From: Bifidobacteriaceae bacterium
Lineage (GTDB): Bacteria; Actinomycetota; Actinomycetes; Actinomycetales; WQXJ01
Direction of reading: 5' to 3'
NCBI GenBank assembly: GCA_031268115.1
Contig: JAIRXV010000229.1
Location: 1 to 12,342, forward strand
DNA: 12,342 bases
Position numbers and translations under genes: made by a program. A model generated the notes under the pieces. That model was given only the letters and a program-made list of their open reading frames with translations. It was not told where the DNA came from and made no database searches. This document shows positions 7,501 through 12,342 of this stretch, in pieces; position 1 is the stretch's first letter, and each line of letters starts with the position of its first letter.

Positions 7501-8179
7501 AGCCCAAGAGGGCGCCACTCGCCATCAGGGCCAGCGAGTGGTCCGCGCCCGCCGAAACACTCGCCACCCCGGTGAGGTAGGTCGGCACGTGACCGATGGA
7601 CGCAACCACTGGGGTTGGCGTCGAGCGGTCAGCGGTCGACGTGTGCTGCCCAAGCACGTAGCCCGCTCCGCAACCCCAGGCGTACGCGGCGCCATCGTCC
7701 GTCACCGCCAGCGCGTGAGAGATCCCAGCTGAGAAGCTCACAACCGAACGCGATTCGGGGAACTGGACGCGCATTGGCGCGGGCACGAATGGGTCCGGCG
7801 AGGCGGTGCCCAACACACCGCACGCGTTGTCGCCCCACGACCACAGAACGCCGGCTTGGTCCAACGCAAGCGAATAGGCTCCGCCCGCGCCGATGGCGAC
7901 TACCGCAGCGGCATCGACGGGAAAAACGACCCGCTGGGGGGTTGCAACCGGTCCAGTCGATTCGGCGCCGAGGCCGCCCTGCCCCCGATCGTTGGCGCCC
8001 CACGCGAACACGTGCCCGTGAGTGGACAGGGCCAACGTGTGGGCGTTGCCGCTTGCGACAGCGCTGAAGGACGGGATAGCGATGGAGTCGCCGTCCGCCA
8101 ACGCTGGGGTGGCAACCGCAGTCACGCCGAAGAAAGCCAGGGCACAGGCGACGCCCATGGCAGTCCACGCTGACTTCAT
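4508..8179 (-). CDS. Large secreted RCC1-repeat beta-propeller / multi-Ig surface protein
   Basis: A 1223-residue exported protein. Signal peptide 1-28 (cleavage after ALA). Residues about 37-435 hold seven RCC1-type repeats, each with a pattern like VSAGxxHSLAL..G.L..WG.N..GQLG, enough for one seven-bladed propeller; the fifth and seventh are degenerate. Ig/PKD-like domains follow at about 441-522, 558-648 and 659-754. From about 758 to the end the order is a linker-like domain, three Ig repeats carrying YQWLRxGxxIxGAT (857-939, 945-1027, 1042-1125) and a very basic Ig domain (1128-1223). That C-terminal part parallels the whole protein at 8418-9860. No LPXTG, membrane anchor or enzyme motif is visible. 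RCC1 propellers usually act as binding platforms, so a scaffold, adhesin or glycan-capture role is inferred from the flanking GH26 and sugar-importer genes. The ATG at 8179 has GGAGG 7 nt upstream. An alternative ATG at 8185 would suit a leaderless transcript. A frame open to 8413 is rejected because it precedes the signal peptide. Confidence 0.85.
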   Translation of the reverse strand: MKSAWTAMGVACALAFFGVTAVATPALADGDSIAIPSFSAVASGNAHTLALSTHGHVFAWGANDRGQGGLGAESTGPVATPQRVVFPVDAAAVVAIGAGGAYSLALDQAGVLWSWGDNACGVLGTASPDPFVPAPMRVQFPESRSVVSFSAGISHALAVTDDGAAYAWGCGAGYVLGQHTSTADRSTPTPVVASIGHVPTYLTGVASVSAGADHSLALMASGALLGWGKADRGQLGAAGQYSSVPAPVWCTSGACADLGRIAKAVAGDGATFVVWGEGANVGRVSVLGANSEGLAGTGSTQEWDTAHAFVATDSGPLMGVVDFATRGTTAAALTASGNLYTWGGNAWGQLADGQASSLGRALAARAPLTSPGGTAAIAVGAGSVFAISNDGASPVCLNAAAGVCETWSKTAAGGLYGIGANASGQLGGLGAPSVATAGFVNVTFEPGAVELTSNASEGSELMPGTVLTATPRGWPQDVAFAYAWTFEGSGAPVTGEPADQPTYTVAEGDAGQTIAVTATPLNVAPGDVNWMAGSLSASVGAADAVAPAVPAIELAFPAEPVHVEPTGPVAIAGSVGGTGTQVAVRVLDQDRNAVPSDLAWNWEASAIEGTAPADPGSYTIVVEATGDSGDPYGRLGSGRAEIGLAVDPPTGPPAPLPTEGIAILTDPAEPRAGDEVRFAVWETDPQGNPVVQLPWNMIGCVPQDSAATCVLDDDGQFVFSSTLAGEHTVVVTVDDGQGNQYFAAVTLTVAPGDPVIAEGALTIATEGTMTQLVLGESTRLQALGHDVYGNAIDLTPFTRFTSSAPADTIAGAVLTVHRIGAREVSGAYFVDGRPAMSSASNPLRVVVFTDAPIAVQAPSVSPASPRFGDVLTVTAGTWRPAAVQVSYQWQRNGRPIAGATGPTYAAQESDIGAHLTAVVRATSLETRGEGWIATAPTEPVGLGAPVSFAPVVAGVAQVRQTLTAVTDLPAGWAVASYQWLRAGAAIPGATAQTYEAAPADAELWVSVRVVARRTNCDDAVAVSSPVLVGLGRVPTFSLRLGSGTAPAISGEPTVGKTLNVIGVPAVGYEVGFQWLRGDKAISKATASHYKLTAADAGASISVSVTVASAGHLPSTQTAAPVKVAKIAPKVTVKLSKSAIARGVKTKATITVKAPGVARATGTVKVTYAPGKTLTKRLTAKHKGRIAFTIPAQAKAGKYKIKVTYQGTGAIAKRAAKTQVLRVR

Positions 8180-8186
8180 CGTCATA

Positions 8187-8191
8187 CCTCC
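8187..8191 (-). promoter_or_regulatory. Ribosome binding site deciding the RCC1 protein start
   Basis: Minus-strand GGAGG lies 7 nt before the ATG at 8179 and only 1 nt before the ATG at 8185. For leadered mRNA this favours 8179, giving an N-terminus of MKSAWTAMG. Confidence 0.7.
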
Positions 8192-8220
8192 AGGGTAGCG
8201 CCGCCGGTCCACATCGTCAA
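8192..8220 (-). promoter_or_regulatory. Putative sigma-A-type promoter for the RCC1/GH26 gene block
   Basis: On the minus strand TTGACG (8215-8220) is followed by exactly 17 nt and TACCCT (8192-8197), a good match to the TTGACA / TANNNT consensus. The -10 element is so close to the gene that the predicted transcription start falls on the A of the ATG at 8185, which would give a leaderless mRNA. This is a motif match only, with no proof of activity. Confidence 0.5.
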
Positions 8221-8269
8221 TATTCGTCGCGTGTTTGCTTTCGCCGCTGGATGAAGGACCAGGCCGCAT

Positions 8270-8284
8270 GTGACACGGTTCAGC
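8270..8284 (+). promoter_or_regulatory. Operator-like inverted-repeat arm 1 (LacI-family type)
   Basis: GTGACACGGTTCAGC matches, in opposite orientation, the arm at 8369-8383 at 14 of 15 positions. The inner 12 bp (8271-8282) form an imperfect palindrome around a central CG, the usual shape of LacI-family operators. It lies about 50 bp upstream of the putative -35 element. The protein that would bind it is not encoded in the window. Confidence 0.45.
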
Positions 8285-8368
8285 AACGCGGGTCATTGGG
8301 CGCGCCCTCAGCGGGGGCCAGGGCGGCGCCAAGCACCGGAACTGGGGAAACAGACGGACAACCGCTTG

Positions 8369-8383
8369 GCTGAACCGTTTCAC
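8369..8383 (-). promoter_or_regulatory. Operator-like inverted-repeat arm 2 (LacI-family type)
   Basis: On the minus strand GTGAAACGGTTCAGC, containing TGAAACGGTTCA, which is one base from the perfect palindrome TGAAACGTTTCA. The centres of the two arms are 100 bp apart. The arms could serve as two operators for a looping repressor or, less likely given the 84-nt loop, as one long RNA stem. The rest of the 8180-8417 gap shows no further gene. Confidence 0.45.
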
Positions 8384-8417
8384 TAATCGTTCCCATTGAT
8401 TTCTGCCTTTCACGCCT

Positions 8418-9860
8418 CTAGCTAACGGTCAACTTGAAGGCTCGGGCGGGTTTCTTAGCGACCTGAGAACTACCCAAGAAAGCAACACGGATAGTGTGGG
8501 CGCCGCGCTTTTGAGCAGGCAACGTCACCGTCAGCTTGCCTTTCTTCGCTGCTTTCAACGTGTAGGTCTTTGTCTTCTTGTCGATCTTCACTCGAATCTT
8601 GCCGGCAGGCTTGGACACACCCTTCGCCTTCACGGTGATTGTGAGCCTGACCTTGGCGTTTGCGGACACCCGCTTCGCTGAAGGCTTGACCGTGACCGTC
8701 GAAGCGACCTTCGCGACCTTCACCTCAGGGCTCCAAGTCGCCGTCTCGTGGCCCTCCGCGCCAACACGCGCCTCGACTGAGACTGTCTGACCGGCATCGG
8801 CCACCGCGAGTTTGTACGCCGCGCCCGTGGCACCGGCAATCGGTTTGCCCGCCCGCAACCATTGGTACGAAACGGTCCACGGCGCCGCGGGTGCCCCCGT
8901 GGCGGTCAAGGTCTGGCCTACCGCGGGAGTCCCAGAAATGGCCACGGGCTGAACCGAAGCCGCCCCGACGATGGCGGTCACCTCGCCGGATACGCCAATC
9001 GCCTCTACGTAGGCCGCCCGCGCGGCGCTCACCCGCACGGTGATCGGGGCACCGACATCGGCCGCTGTGGCCGTATAGCCGGCGCTTACCGCACCCGGAA
9101 TGTCAACGCCGTGGCGGCGCCACTGATAGGTAGGCGAACCCCAACCTTCGGGGATGGCGGCCACGGCCTGCCAAGCCGTGTCCACTTGGCCGGTGCCCAC
9201 GACCTCGACGCCAAACGTCGGCCCGTCCCCCGGCCCGACGCCGTCTGACAACCCGGTGGTCAACGCGCCCGGGCTAAAGGTCTCGGGGTGGCTGACGGTA
9301 ACCGTCACCGCGAGCCGCTTGCCGAGTTGGGCCGGGGACGGCGTGAAGGTGGCGGCGGTTGCGCCTGGGATCGGGGCGCCATCGGCCAACCACCGATACG
9401 CGACTAGGCTTCGCGACCCACCCGGTTCCCACTGACCCGGCGTCACCGAAAGCGGAGCCCCGACCTTAGGCGAATACGTACTAAGCGCGGGCTGCGTCAC
9501 AAACTGGGGGGCGTCCAGCACCGCGATGACCCGCAGCGGGGCGGATGCCGCGCCGCCCCGCGTGCCGGTGACAATGCGCAGACCCCGCACCTCAAAGCTA
9601 AGGCGACTTCCCGACACCCTGTCGCTCGGCCGCGAAGAGGCGAACACTGTCTCGGCCGTTACGTCCTGGGCGACGCCGCTCTGACACAGGGTGGCGCTAT
9701 AACTCACCTGCTCCCCGACGAGCACAAGGCTCGGCCCGGCCAGGGTCAAGCCCTCTGTGCAGTCGGCGTGAACCGGACCCGCGAATGCAACCATCCCGCT
9801 CAGCGCGAGAGCAGCCGAGACGCTCGAAACGACGCTGGTTCGGCGAATGCTGTGGATCAT
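8418..9860 (-). CDS. Secreted Ig-repeat protein with basic C-terminal domain
   Basis: A 480-residue exported protein of unknown specific function. Signal peptide 1-32 (cleavage after VHA). An N-terminal beta-rich domain with two Cys spans about 33-116. Three Ig-like repeats at about 124-204, 214-299 and 302-383 carry the recurring YRWLADGAPIPGAT / YQWRRHGVDIPGA / YQWLRAGKPIAGAT signature followed by A-D-x-G. A final Ig-like domain (386-480) has about 24 Lys/Arg and a single Asp. The order matches the C-terminal third of the RCC1 protein encoded next, so one is probably derived from the other. No sortase motif or membrane segment is visible after the signal peptide. The cationic end may bind anionic wall polymers, and the Ig repeats may bind glycan or other surface proteins; both are inference. 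The ATG at 9860 begins the signal peptide; AAGGAG lies 12 nt upstream, a rather long spacing. An open frame to 9923 is not used. Confidence 0.8.
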   Translation of the reverse strand: MIHSIRRTSVVSSVSAALALSGMVAFAGPVHADCTEGLTLAGPSLVLVGEQVSYSATLCQSGVAQDVTAETVFASSRPSDRVSGSRLSFEVRGLRIVTGTRGGAASAPLRVIAVLDAPQFVTQPALSTYSPKVGAPLSVTPGQWEPGGSRSLVAYRWLADGAPIPGATAATFTPSPAQLGKRLAVTVTVSHPETFSPGALTTGLSDGVGPGDGPTFGVEVVGTGQVDTAWQAVAAIPEGWGSPTYQWRRHGVDIPGAVSAGYTATAADVGAPITVRVSAARAAYVEAIGVSGEVTAIVGAASVQPVAISGTPAVGQTLTATGAPAAPWTVSYQWLRAGKPIAGATGAAYKLAVADAGQTVSVEARVGAEGHETATWSPEVKVAKVASTVTVKPSAKRVSANAKVRLTITVKAKGVSKPAGKIRVKIDKKTKTYTLKAAKKGKLTVTLPAQKRGAHTIRVAFLGSSQVAKKPARAFKLTVS

Positions 9861-9892
9861 GGTGTCTTGTGGCTCCTTTGACTCTCCTTGTT

Positions 9893-9912
9893 GGACGCCT
9901 TCGATGGCGCCC
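9893..9912 (-). other. Small intercistronic mRNA hairpin
   Basis: The transcribed strand can form GGGCGCC / GGCGUCC (7 bp including one G-U pair) with a 6-nt loop, in the 97-bp gap after the permease stop and just ahead of two AAGGAG motifs (9884-9889 and 9873-9878). No T-run follows, so it is not a convincing terminator. It could limit 3' decay of the permease message. I see no promoter here. Confidence 0.3.
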
Positions 9913-9957
9913 ACTCGCCCCACGGGCGCGGAACGGGCTTGCGGGCCGGGGGTGGCG

Positions 9958-10785
9958 TCACTTGACGGCGCCAGCCACCAGCCCTCGGTAGATGTAACGC
10001 TGCAGGAACAGGAACAGGATTACTGTTGGCAAAATCACCAGGATGGTACCCGCCGATATCACTTCCCATTGGGCACCGTAGGGGCCCTTGAACCGGTAGA
10101 GCGACGTCGAGATGACACCCAGGTCTTTGGAGGGCATGTATAGGAAAGGTATATAGAACTCGTTGTAAATAGCGATCCCCTTGATGATGACCGCTGTCGC
10201 GATGGCCGGTTTCAAGAGGGGAAGGATGATGCGCCAATACACAGTCCAGCGGTTGGCGCCGTCGATCATTGCCGCCTCATCGAGGGATACCGGTATCGAT
10301 GCCATGAATTGTAGAAATATGTAGATCGCCACAACGTCCGTGCCCATAAATAGCAGGATCGCCGCGCCGCGCGTGTTGAACAATCCAAGCGAGTGAATAA
10401 TCTGGAAGGTGGCGACTTGCATCAGCACCGATGGGATCAAGCTCGCGGTCAAGAACAACCCATAGACAATACCCCGGCCGCGAAAGGCAAAGCGATCCAA
10501 AGCGTAGGCCGCCAACGTACCTACAAAAATAGCGCCGGTCAGCGAGAGCGCCAAGATGACGGCCGTGTTGGCGAAGCCTCTGAGCATCGCACCGCGCGTG
10601 AATGCGGTGATGAAATTCTCGAAGTTCAACCAGTCCTGGGGGGGATCCAGGGGGCCGGAACGGGCGTACTCCTGCTTGCTCTTCAGGCTGGCGAACAACA
10701 CCACAACCAAGGGGCCGACACACACGATGGCCGCCAGAATCAACGAGACGTACTTGGCGGTGGTGGCCGAAAGTCGCTTGATCAT
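9958..10785 (-). CDS. Carbohydrate ABC transporter permease (MalG/UgpE type)
   Basis: A 275-residue inner permease of a CUT1-family sugar importer. It has about six membrane spans (first at about 12-33, last at about 242-262) and the cytoplasmic EAA loop that docks the ATPase at about 169-189 (DEAAMIDGANRW...RIILPLLKP). Length and topology fit MalG-type subunits. The start overlaps the upstream permease stop by 4 bp (ATGA at 10782-10785), so the two are translationally coupled and form the heterodimeric channel. No ATPase gene lies nearby; such importers in Actinobacteria often share a distant MsiK-type ATPase. From its position beside GH26 genes I infer transport of manno-oligosaccharides or related products. 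Confidence 0.93.
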   Translation of the reverse strand: MIKRLSATTAKYVSLILAAIVCVGPLVVVLFASLKSKQEYARSGPLDPPQDWLNFENFITAFTRGAMLRGFANTAVILALSLTGAIFVGTLAAYALDRFAFRGRGIVYGLFLTASLIPSVLMQVATFQIIHSLGLFNTRGAAILLFMGTDVVAIYIFLQFMASIPVSLDEAAMIDGANRWTVYWRIILPLLKPAIATAVIIKGIAIYNEFYIPFLYMPSKDLGVISTSLYRFKGPYGAQWEVISAGTILVILPTVILFLFLQRYIYRGLVAGAVK

Positions 10786-11759
10786 GCCAGATCCACCCTC
10801 TCATCGGGCAACACCTTGCGCTGTATCCACGTCACCAGGAGCACAATCACGAGCAGCACCAGCGCCATGGCTGCCGCCAAGCCGACTTTGCGGTGCATGA
10901 AGGCCATCGATACGGTTTGGATCACGAAGCTCTTCGAGCCGTTGCCCCCGCCCGTCATCACGAAGGGTATTTCAAACACCGCCAAGGCCCCTGAGATGGC
11001 CAAGATACAAGACAGTGCGAAAACCCGACGGATTCCGGGGAGGATGATGTGCCAGAACTGATGCCAGCGGTTGGCGCCATCCAATTCCGCGGCCTCATAC
11101 AACTCGGAGGGAATAGACTGAATGGCACCCAAGAAGAGAACGAAGTTCATCCCGGTGTAGCGCCATACTGAGGTGGCCGCGAGCGAAACGTTCACCAGCT
11201 TAGGATCGCCCAGCCATTGCTGAGTCAAGTCTTCCAAACCCAAGAACGCTAGAGTAACGTCCAGGGTTCCGCCTTCGCGAAAGAGGTACAAGAAGACATA
11301 GCCCACGGCCACGCCGTTGAGCAAGTATGGGAAGAAAATCATGCCCTTGAAGAAGTTCTGCAGCCGCATCTTGAAGGACAGGATTGTTGCGAAGTACAAC
11401 GCTATCGCCATCTGCACCAAAGCGCCTACCAGGTAGTACAGCGAGACCAACAGAACCCGGTACATTTCCGGGTCTGTGAACATTCGCGCGTAGTTGCCTG
11501 GGCCGATGATCTCCTTGGTCTTATCGATCCCGTCCCAATCGGTGAACGAGTAATAGACAAGATTGGCCGCCGGTAGGTAAGTCAAAAGGGCCAGCAGGCC
11601 CAGCGGCAGCAAAAGGAACAGCCATGGGGTAACAGTGTTGAAGACTCTGCGCTTGGTCCAGGGCCTGGGCCGGACGGACCGGCCCTGGCCGACGGATCGC
11701 GGAGGGGCAGGGGGAGCGGCGGCGCGGGGCGGGGTCGCGTGAGTGTTAGGTGTGCTCAT
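10782..11759 (-). CDS. Carbohydrate ABC transporter permease (MalF/UgpA type)
   Basis: A 325-residue membrane subunit. The first ~40 residues are a Pro/Arg-rich cytoplasmic tail, followed by about six membrane spans (first at about 44-65, last at about 294-312). The EAA loop is at about 221-241 (YEAAELDGANRWHQFW..ILPG). This is the partner of the MalG-type permease that follows it with a 4-bp overlap, and it follows the binding-protein gene by 108 bp. The ribosome site before the ATG at 11759 is weak. With the hairpin in that gap, this fits lower permease than binding-protein output. The substrate is inferred from context only. Confidence 0.93.
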   Translation of the reverse strand: MSTPNTHATPPRAAAPPAPPRSVGQGRSVRPRPWTKRRVFNTVTPWLFLLLPLGLLALLTYLPAANLVYYSFTDWDGIDKTKEIIGPGNYARMFTDPEMYRVLLVSLYYLVGALVQMAIALYFATILSFKMRLQNFFKGMIFFPYLLNGVAVGYVFLYLFREGGTLDVTLAFLGLEDLTQQWLGDPKLVNVSLAATSVWRYTGMNFVLFLGAIQSIPSELYEAAELDGANRWHQFWHIILPGIRRVFALSCILAISGALAVFEIPFVMTGGGNGSKSFVIQTVSMAFMHRKVGLAAAMALVLLVIVLLVTWIQRKVLPDERVDLA

Positions 11760-11777
11760 CGTTGTCCAGTGTCGCGC

Positions 11778-11817
11778 TGGTGGGTGGCCCGTCCGCCATC
11801 GGACGAACCACCCACCA
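11778..11817 (-). other. Strong stem-loop between binding-protein and permease genes
   Basis: An outer 10-bp stem (11778-11787 with 11808-11817, around GGTGGGTGG/CCACCCACC) encloses a 6-bp inner stem (11790-11795 with 11800-11805, CGTCCG/CGGACG), with a 2x2 internal loop and a CCAT/ATGG tetraloop. No T-run follows on the transcribed side. It occupies the place where the E. coli malE-malF gap carries a REP element that protects the upstream message. I infer a similar role: keeping binding protein in excess over permeases by mRNA stabilisation or partial termination. Confidence 0.6.
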
Positions 11818-11867
11818 ACTCACTTTCGGGAAGGGGCAGGATCGCTATCTATCGGTAAGGCGTCTTG

Positions 11868-12342
11868 TCAGCCGACCTCGGCGCGACCAGCCGCCCATTT
11901 CGTGTTCAGCTCGGCAAAGGCATCGGCCTTGGCAGTGCCCGCGCGGGCCTGATCCACCAACGCCTGGCGGTAGTCGGCTGAGGAGAAGCCGATTTCCGCG
12001 GCCTGATCGATGTCGTCGAACAGCGACTCTTCGCCGGTGGGGGCGGGCGTCGGCTCAATCAGGACGGTGCCCAGTTCATCCAGTGCGGCCAGGTTCGACG
12101 GCAGAGGCTGATCCTTGGCGGCGGAGATGAAGCCCTCGTCGGCCGCGTAGGGAGAGGAGTTGATCATCCAATCGACCCAGGCCCTCGCGGCTTCCTTGTT
12201 GGACGAGGAGGCGTTGATCGCGTAGTAGCGGTCACCGATGATCGCGGCGTAAGGCGTGCCAGCCTCAGCCGAAGGCACAGGCAGGAAACCGATGTCGTCG
12301 GCCGAAGCGCCGGCATCCTCAGCCGCCGTCTGCATCTGGGAG
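11868..12342 (-). CDS. Extracellular sugar-binding protein of the ABC transporter, C-terminal fragment
   Basis: About 158 C-terminal residues; the gene begins beyond the right edge. The sequence fits family 1 solute-binding proteins: a YYAINASSSNKEAARAWVDWM segment (in these proteins a hinge-side helix packing after 'skn.e.A..f..wm'), then a helical C-terminal region with DIDQAAEIGF and ALVDQARAG. The genomic order binding protein, MalF-type, MalG-type confirms the assignment. It would capture oligosaccharides released by the secreted GH26 enzymes and deliver them to the permeases. The signal peptide and lipobox, if present, are outside the window. Ligand identity cannot be read from this part. 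Confidence 0.85.
   Translation of the reverse strand, partial: SQMQTAAEDAGASADDIGFLPVPSAEAGTPYAAIIGDRYYAINASSSNKEAARAWVDWMINSSPYAADEGFISAAKDQPLPSNLAALDELGTVLIEPTPAPTGEESLFDDIDQAAEIGFSSADYRQALVDQARAGTAKADAFAELNTKWAAGRAEVG

Noticed and set aside
8120..8179. Cys12 in the RCC1 protein signal peptide as a lipoprotein lipobox
   Set aside because: The Cys lies in the middle of the hydrophobic core, with the core continuing after it and a good ALA cleavage site at 28; the preceding residues do not form an LAGC-type box.
8180..8413. In-frame upstream extension of the RCC1 protein (78 more codons)
   Set aside because: It would place an Arg/Pro/Cys-rich stretch before a clear signal peptide, has no ribosome site, and overlaps the promoter and operator-like repeats.
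4508..9860. CRISPR array or DNA-level satellite repeats in the Ig/RCC1 genes
   Set aside because: The repetition is at protein level, with period about 85-100 residues for Ig and about 50 for RCC1; the DNA copies are diverged and have no regular short repeats with spacers.
9861..9923. In-frame upstream start of the Ig protein
   Set aside because: The extra 21 residues are charged and precede the signal peptide, and the region holds the hairpin and AAGGAG motifs.
1..12342. Transposase, integrase, tRNA or attachment sites indicating a mobile island
   Set aside because: None was seen on either strand; composition looks even across the window.

Overview
The window reads as part of a polysaccharide-utilisation operon from a high-GC Gram-positive bacterium, most likely an actinomycete. 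The signs are GC-rich third codon positions, Actinobacteria-style secreted proteins rich in Ala/Thr/Val, and a MalEFG-type sugar ABC transporter with no ATPase gene beside it, as is common where one shared ATPase serves several importers. I cannot name the genus from the sequence. Every supported gene lies on the minus strand, so transcription runs from high to low coordinates.

Layout in transcription order: (1) 12342-9958 encodes the C-terminal part of an extracellular solute-binding protein and two carbohydrate ABC permeases that overlap by 4 bp. A strong stem-loop separates the binding-protein gene from the permeases. (2) 9860-8418 encodes a secreted Ig-repeat protein. (3) An intergenic region of about 240 bp (8417-8180) holds a 15-bp inverted repeat with two LacI-operator-like arms, and a good sigma-A-type promoter just before the next gene. 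(4) 8179-4508 encodes a large secreted protein with a seven-repeat RCC1-type propeller followed by many Ig-like domains. Its C-terminal third is a paralogue of the whole preceding Ig protein. (5) 4503-2611 encodes a GH26-family protein whose predicted catalytic nucleophile Glu is Gln. (6) 2466-220 encodes a GH26 protein with both catalytic Glu residues intact. (7) 189-1 is the start of a third GH26 gene, a close tandem duplicate of (6), cut by the window edge.

A likely reading is a beta-mannan (or related glycan) system. Secreted GH26 enzymes cut the polymer outside the cell, and the ABC importer takes up the oligosaccharides. The RCC1/Ig proteins and the apparently dead GH26 paralogue would capture glycan or hold the enzymes at the cell surface. 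No sortase signal or C-terminal membrane anchor is visible in any of these secreted proteins. The GH26 proteins instead share a WxL-like C-terminal domain, and the two Ig proteins share an extremely basic C-terminal Ig domain. Substrate, localisation and the capture role are inference; the GH26 and transporter family assignments rest on clear motifs.
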